Shown here: piece after piece, positions 4,439 to 5,672 of the stretch | How positions within the stretch are numbered: the first letter of the stretch is position 1 | Layout: the number at the start of each line of letters is the position of its first letter | From: Burkholderiales bacterium | GTDB taxonomy: Bacteria; Pseudomonadota; Gammaproteobacteria; Burkholderiales; Chitinimonadaceae | DNA: 5,672 nt | Direction: 5' to 3' | Assembly (NCBI GenBank): GCA_019234745.1 | Contig: JAFAKZ010000310.1 | Span: forward strand, 1 to 5,672 | Program-made: the position numbers and the translations under genes | Notes under the pieces: generated by a model | What the model saw: the letters and a program-made list of their open reading frames with translations, nothing else | Database searches by the model: none | What the model was told of the DNA's origin: nothing

Positions 4439-5672
4439 ATGCGCTATCCTGAGTCCTTCGACGTGATCGTGATCGGTGGCGGCCACGCCGGCACCGAAGC
4501 CGCGCTCGCTGCCGCCCGCATGGGCGTGCGCACGCTGCTGCTCACGCACAATATCGAGACCTTGGGCCAGATGTCCTGCAATCCGTCCATCGGCGGCATC
4601 GGCAAGGGCCATCTGGTCAAGGAAGTGGACGCTCTGGGCGGCGCCATGGCGCTGGCCACCGATATGGGCGGCATCCAGTTCCGCACGCTCAACGCGAGCA
4701 AGGGCCCGGCCGTGCGCGCCACCCGTGCGCAGGCCGATCGCGTGCTGTACAAGGCCGCCATCCGCGGCATGATCGAGAACCAGCCCAACCTCACCCTGTT
4801 CCAGCAGGCCGTCGACGACATCGTGGTCGAAGGCGAGCGCGTGGTGGGCGTGGTGACGCAGATCGGGATCCGCTTCGACGCTCCCGCCATCGTACTGACG
4901 GCTGGCACCTTCCTCGCCGGCAAGATCCACGTGGGCCTGGAAAATCACGTGGGTGGCCGCGCCGGCGACCCGGCCTCGCTCACCCTGTCGCAGCGCCTGC
5001 GCGAATTGCAGCTGCCCGTGGGCCGGCTCAAGACGGGCACGCCGCCGCGCATCGACGGCCGCAGCATCGATTTCAGTGCGATGACGGAGCAGCCGGGCGA
5101 CGACCCCGTGCCCGTGTTCTCCGTACGCGGCAACCGAGCCATGCATCCGCGCCAGCTGCCATGCTGGATCACGCACACGAACGCGCGCACGCACGAGATC
5201 ATCAGCACGGGCTTCGACCGCTCACCCATGTTCACGGGCGTGATCGAGGGCGTGGGCCCGCGCTACTGCCCCAGCATCGAGGACAAGATCAACCGCTTCG
5301 CGGACAAGGATTCGCACCAGATCTTCCTGGAGCCCGAAGGCCTGGCCACGCACGAGTTCTACCCGAACGGCATTTCCACCAGCCTGCCCTTCGATATCCA
5401 GCTGGCCGCCGTGCGCTCCATCGCTGGCCTGGAGCACGCGCACATCCTGCGCCCCGGCTATGCCATCGAATACGATTACTTCGACCCGCGCGCGCTGAAG
5501 GCGACCTTTGAGACGAAGTCCCTCCACGGCCTCTTCTTCGCCGGCCAGATCAACGGCACGACCGGTTATGAGGAAGCGGCCGCGCAAGGCCTGTTCGCCG
5601 GCGTGAATGCGGCCCTGCAGGTGCAAGGCAAGGACGGCTGGACACCGCGCCGCGACGAGGCCTACCTGGGCG
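4439..5672 (+). CDS. mnmG: tRNA uridine-5-carboxymethylaminomethyl modification enzyme MnmG, N-terminal 411 codons (3' end outside window)
   Basis: MnmG (GidA) works with the GTPase MnmE. The complex uses FAD, NADH and 5,10-methylene-THF to install the cmnm5 (or nm5) group on wobble uridine 34 of certain tRNAs in the cytoplasm. The FAD-binding motif is at the N-terminus (VIVIGGGHAGTE, Gly13-Gly15-Gly18). The two cysteines known to matter in E. coli MnmG fall at the same numbers, Cys47 (GQMSCNPSIGGIGKGH) and Cys277 (GPRYCPSIEDK). Further family blocks are LNASKGPAVRATRAQADR (84-101), GGRAGDP (172-178), GRLKTGTPPRID (195-206), EGLATHEFYPNGISTSLPFD and FFAGQINGTTGYEEAAAQG. The start aligns exactly with E. 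coli (MRYPESFDV versus MFYPDPFDV), although no good ribosome site is visible. The family is about 630 residues, so roughly the last third is missing. The gene is divergent from the Amr unit. Confidence 0.97.
   Translation, partial: MRYPESFDVIVIGGGHAGTEAALAAARMGVRTLLLTHNIETLGQMSCNPSIGGIGKGHLVKEVDALGGAMALATDMGGIQFRTLNASKGPAVRATRAQADRVLYKAAIRGMIENQPNLTLFQQAVDDIVVEGERVVGVVTQIGIRFDAPAIVLTAGTFLAGKIHVGLENHVGGRAGDPASLTLSQRLRELQLPVGRLKTGTPPRIDGRSIDFSAMTEQPGDDPVPVFSVRGNRAMHPRQLPCWITHTNARTHEIISTGFDRSPMFTGVIEGVGPRYCPSIEDKINRFADKDSHQIFLEPEGLATHEFYPNGISTSLPFDIQLAAVRSIAGLEHAHILRPGYAIEYDYFDPRALKATFETKSLHGLFFAGQINGTTGYEEAAAQGLFAGVNAALQVQGKDGWTPRRDEAYLG

Noticed and set aside
4340..5194. 284-residue open frame on the minus strand
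   Set aside because: His/Ala/Gly/Asp-rich antisense shadow of mnmG, which matches its family residue for residue.
5222..5626. 134-residue open frame on the minus strand
   Set aside because: Antisense to mnmG, with no motif and no ribosome site noted.

Overview
The window looks like chromosomal DNA from a high-GC betaproteobacterium. The GC-biased third positions, MetF and MnmG proteins of proteobacterial type, and an intergenic hairpin headed GTAGGTCGGA suggest Burkholderiales, perhaps Oxalobacteraceae (Massilia/Duganella/Janthinobacterium-like). The family placement is inference, because no rRNA or other phylogenetic marker was compared.

Layout from left to right. (1) The 3' end of metF (5,10-methylenetetrahydrofolate reductase) is on the + strand at 1-237. 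(2) A 101-base convergent spacer holds two tandem inverted repeats; the first resembles a REP element. (3) A small, lower-GC gene on the minus strand (339-806) encodes a predicted exported protein of unknown function. (4) A 106-base spacer carries an inverted repeat over the likely promoter region of that gene. (5) A tightly spaced three-gene minus-strand unit fills 913-4237. It is read from high to low coordinates: a fused Memo-AMMECR1 protein (AmmeMemoRadiSam proteins B and A in one chain), the partner radical SAM enzyme, and a formyltransferase-like protein. (6) A 201-base divergent spacer carries a plausible promoter for the Amr unit, a weak one for mnmG and nested inverted repeats. (7) The first 411 codons of mnmG (gidA) run off the right edge on the + strand.

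The centre of interest is the AmmeMemoRadiSam unit. It is a conserved system whose biochemical role is, to my knowledge, not established, and whose A and B proteins have human homologues (AMMECR1 and MEMO1). Here A and B are fused, and the radical SAM gene follows so closely that its ribosome binding site overlaps the stop codon of the fusion gene. A formyltransferase homologue with an intact Asn/His/Asp catalytic set follows 35 bases later. It is a candidate fourth component or a co-transcribed passenger.

The genes on both sides, metF and mnmG, also encode enzymes that use 5,10-methylene-tetrahydrofolate, and formyltransferases of this fold normally use 10-formyl-tetrahydrofolate. This one-carbon theme is suggestive but may be coincidence. 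All genes read through without frameshifts. No mobile element, tRNA, rRNA or CRISPR array was seen.
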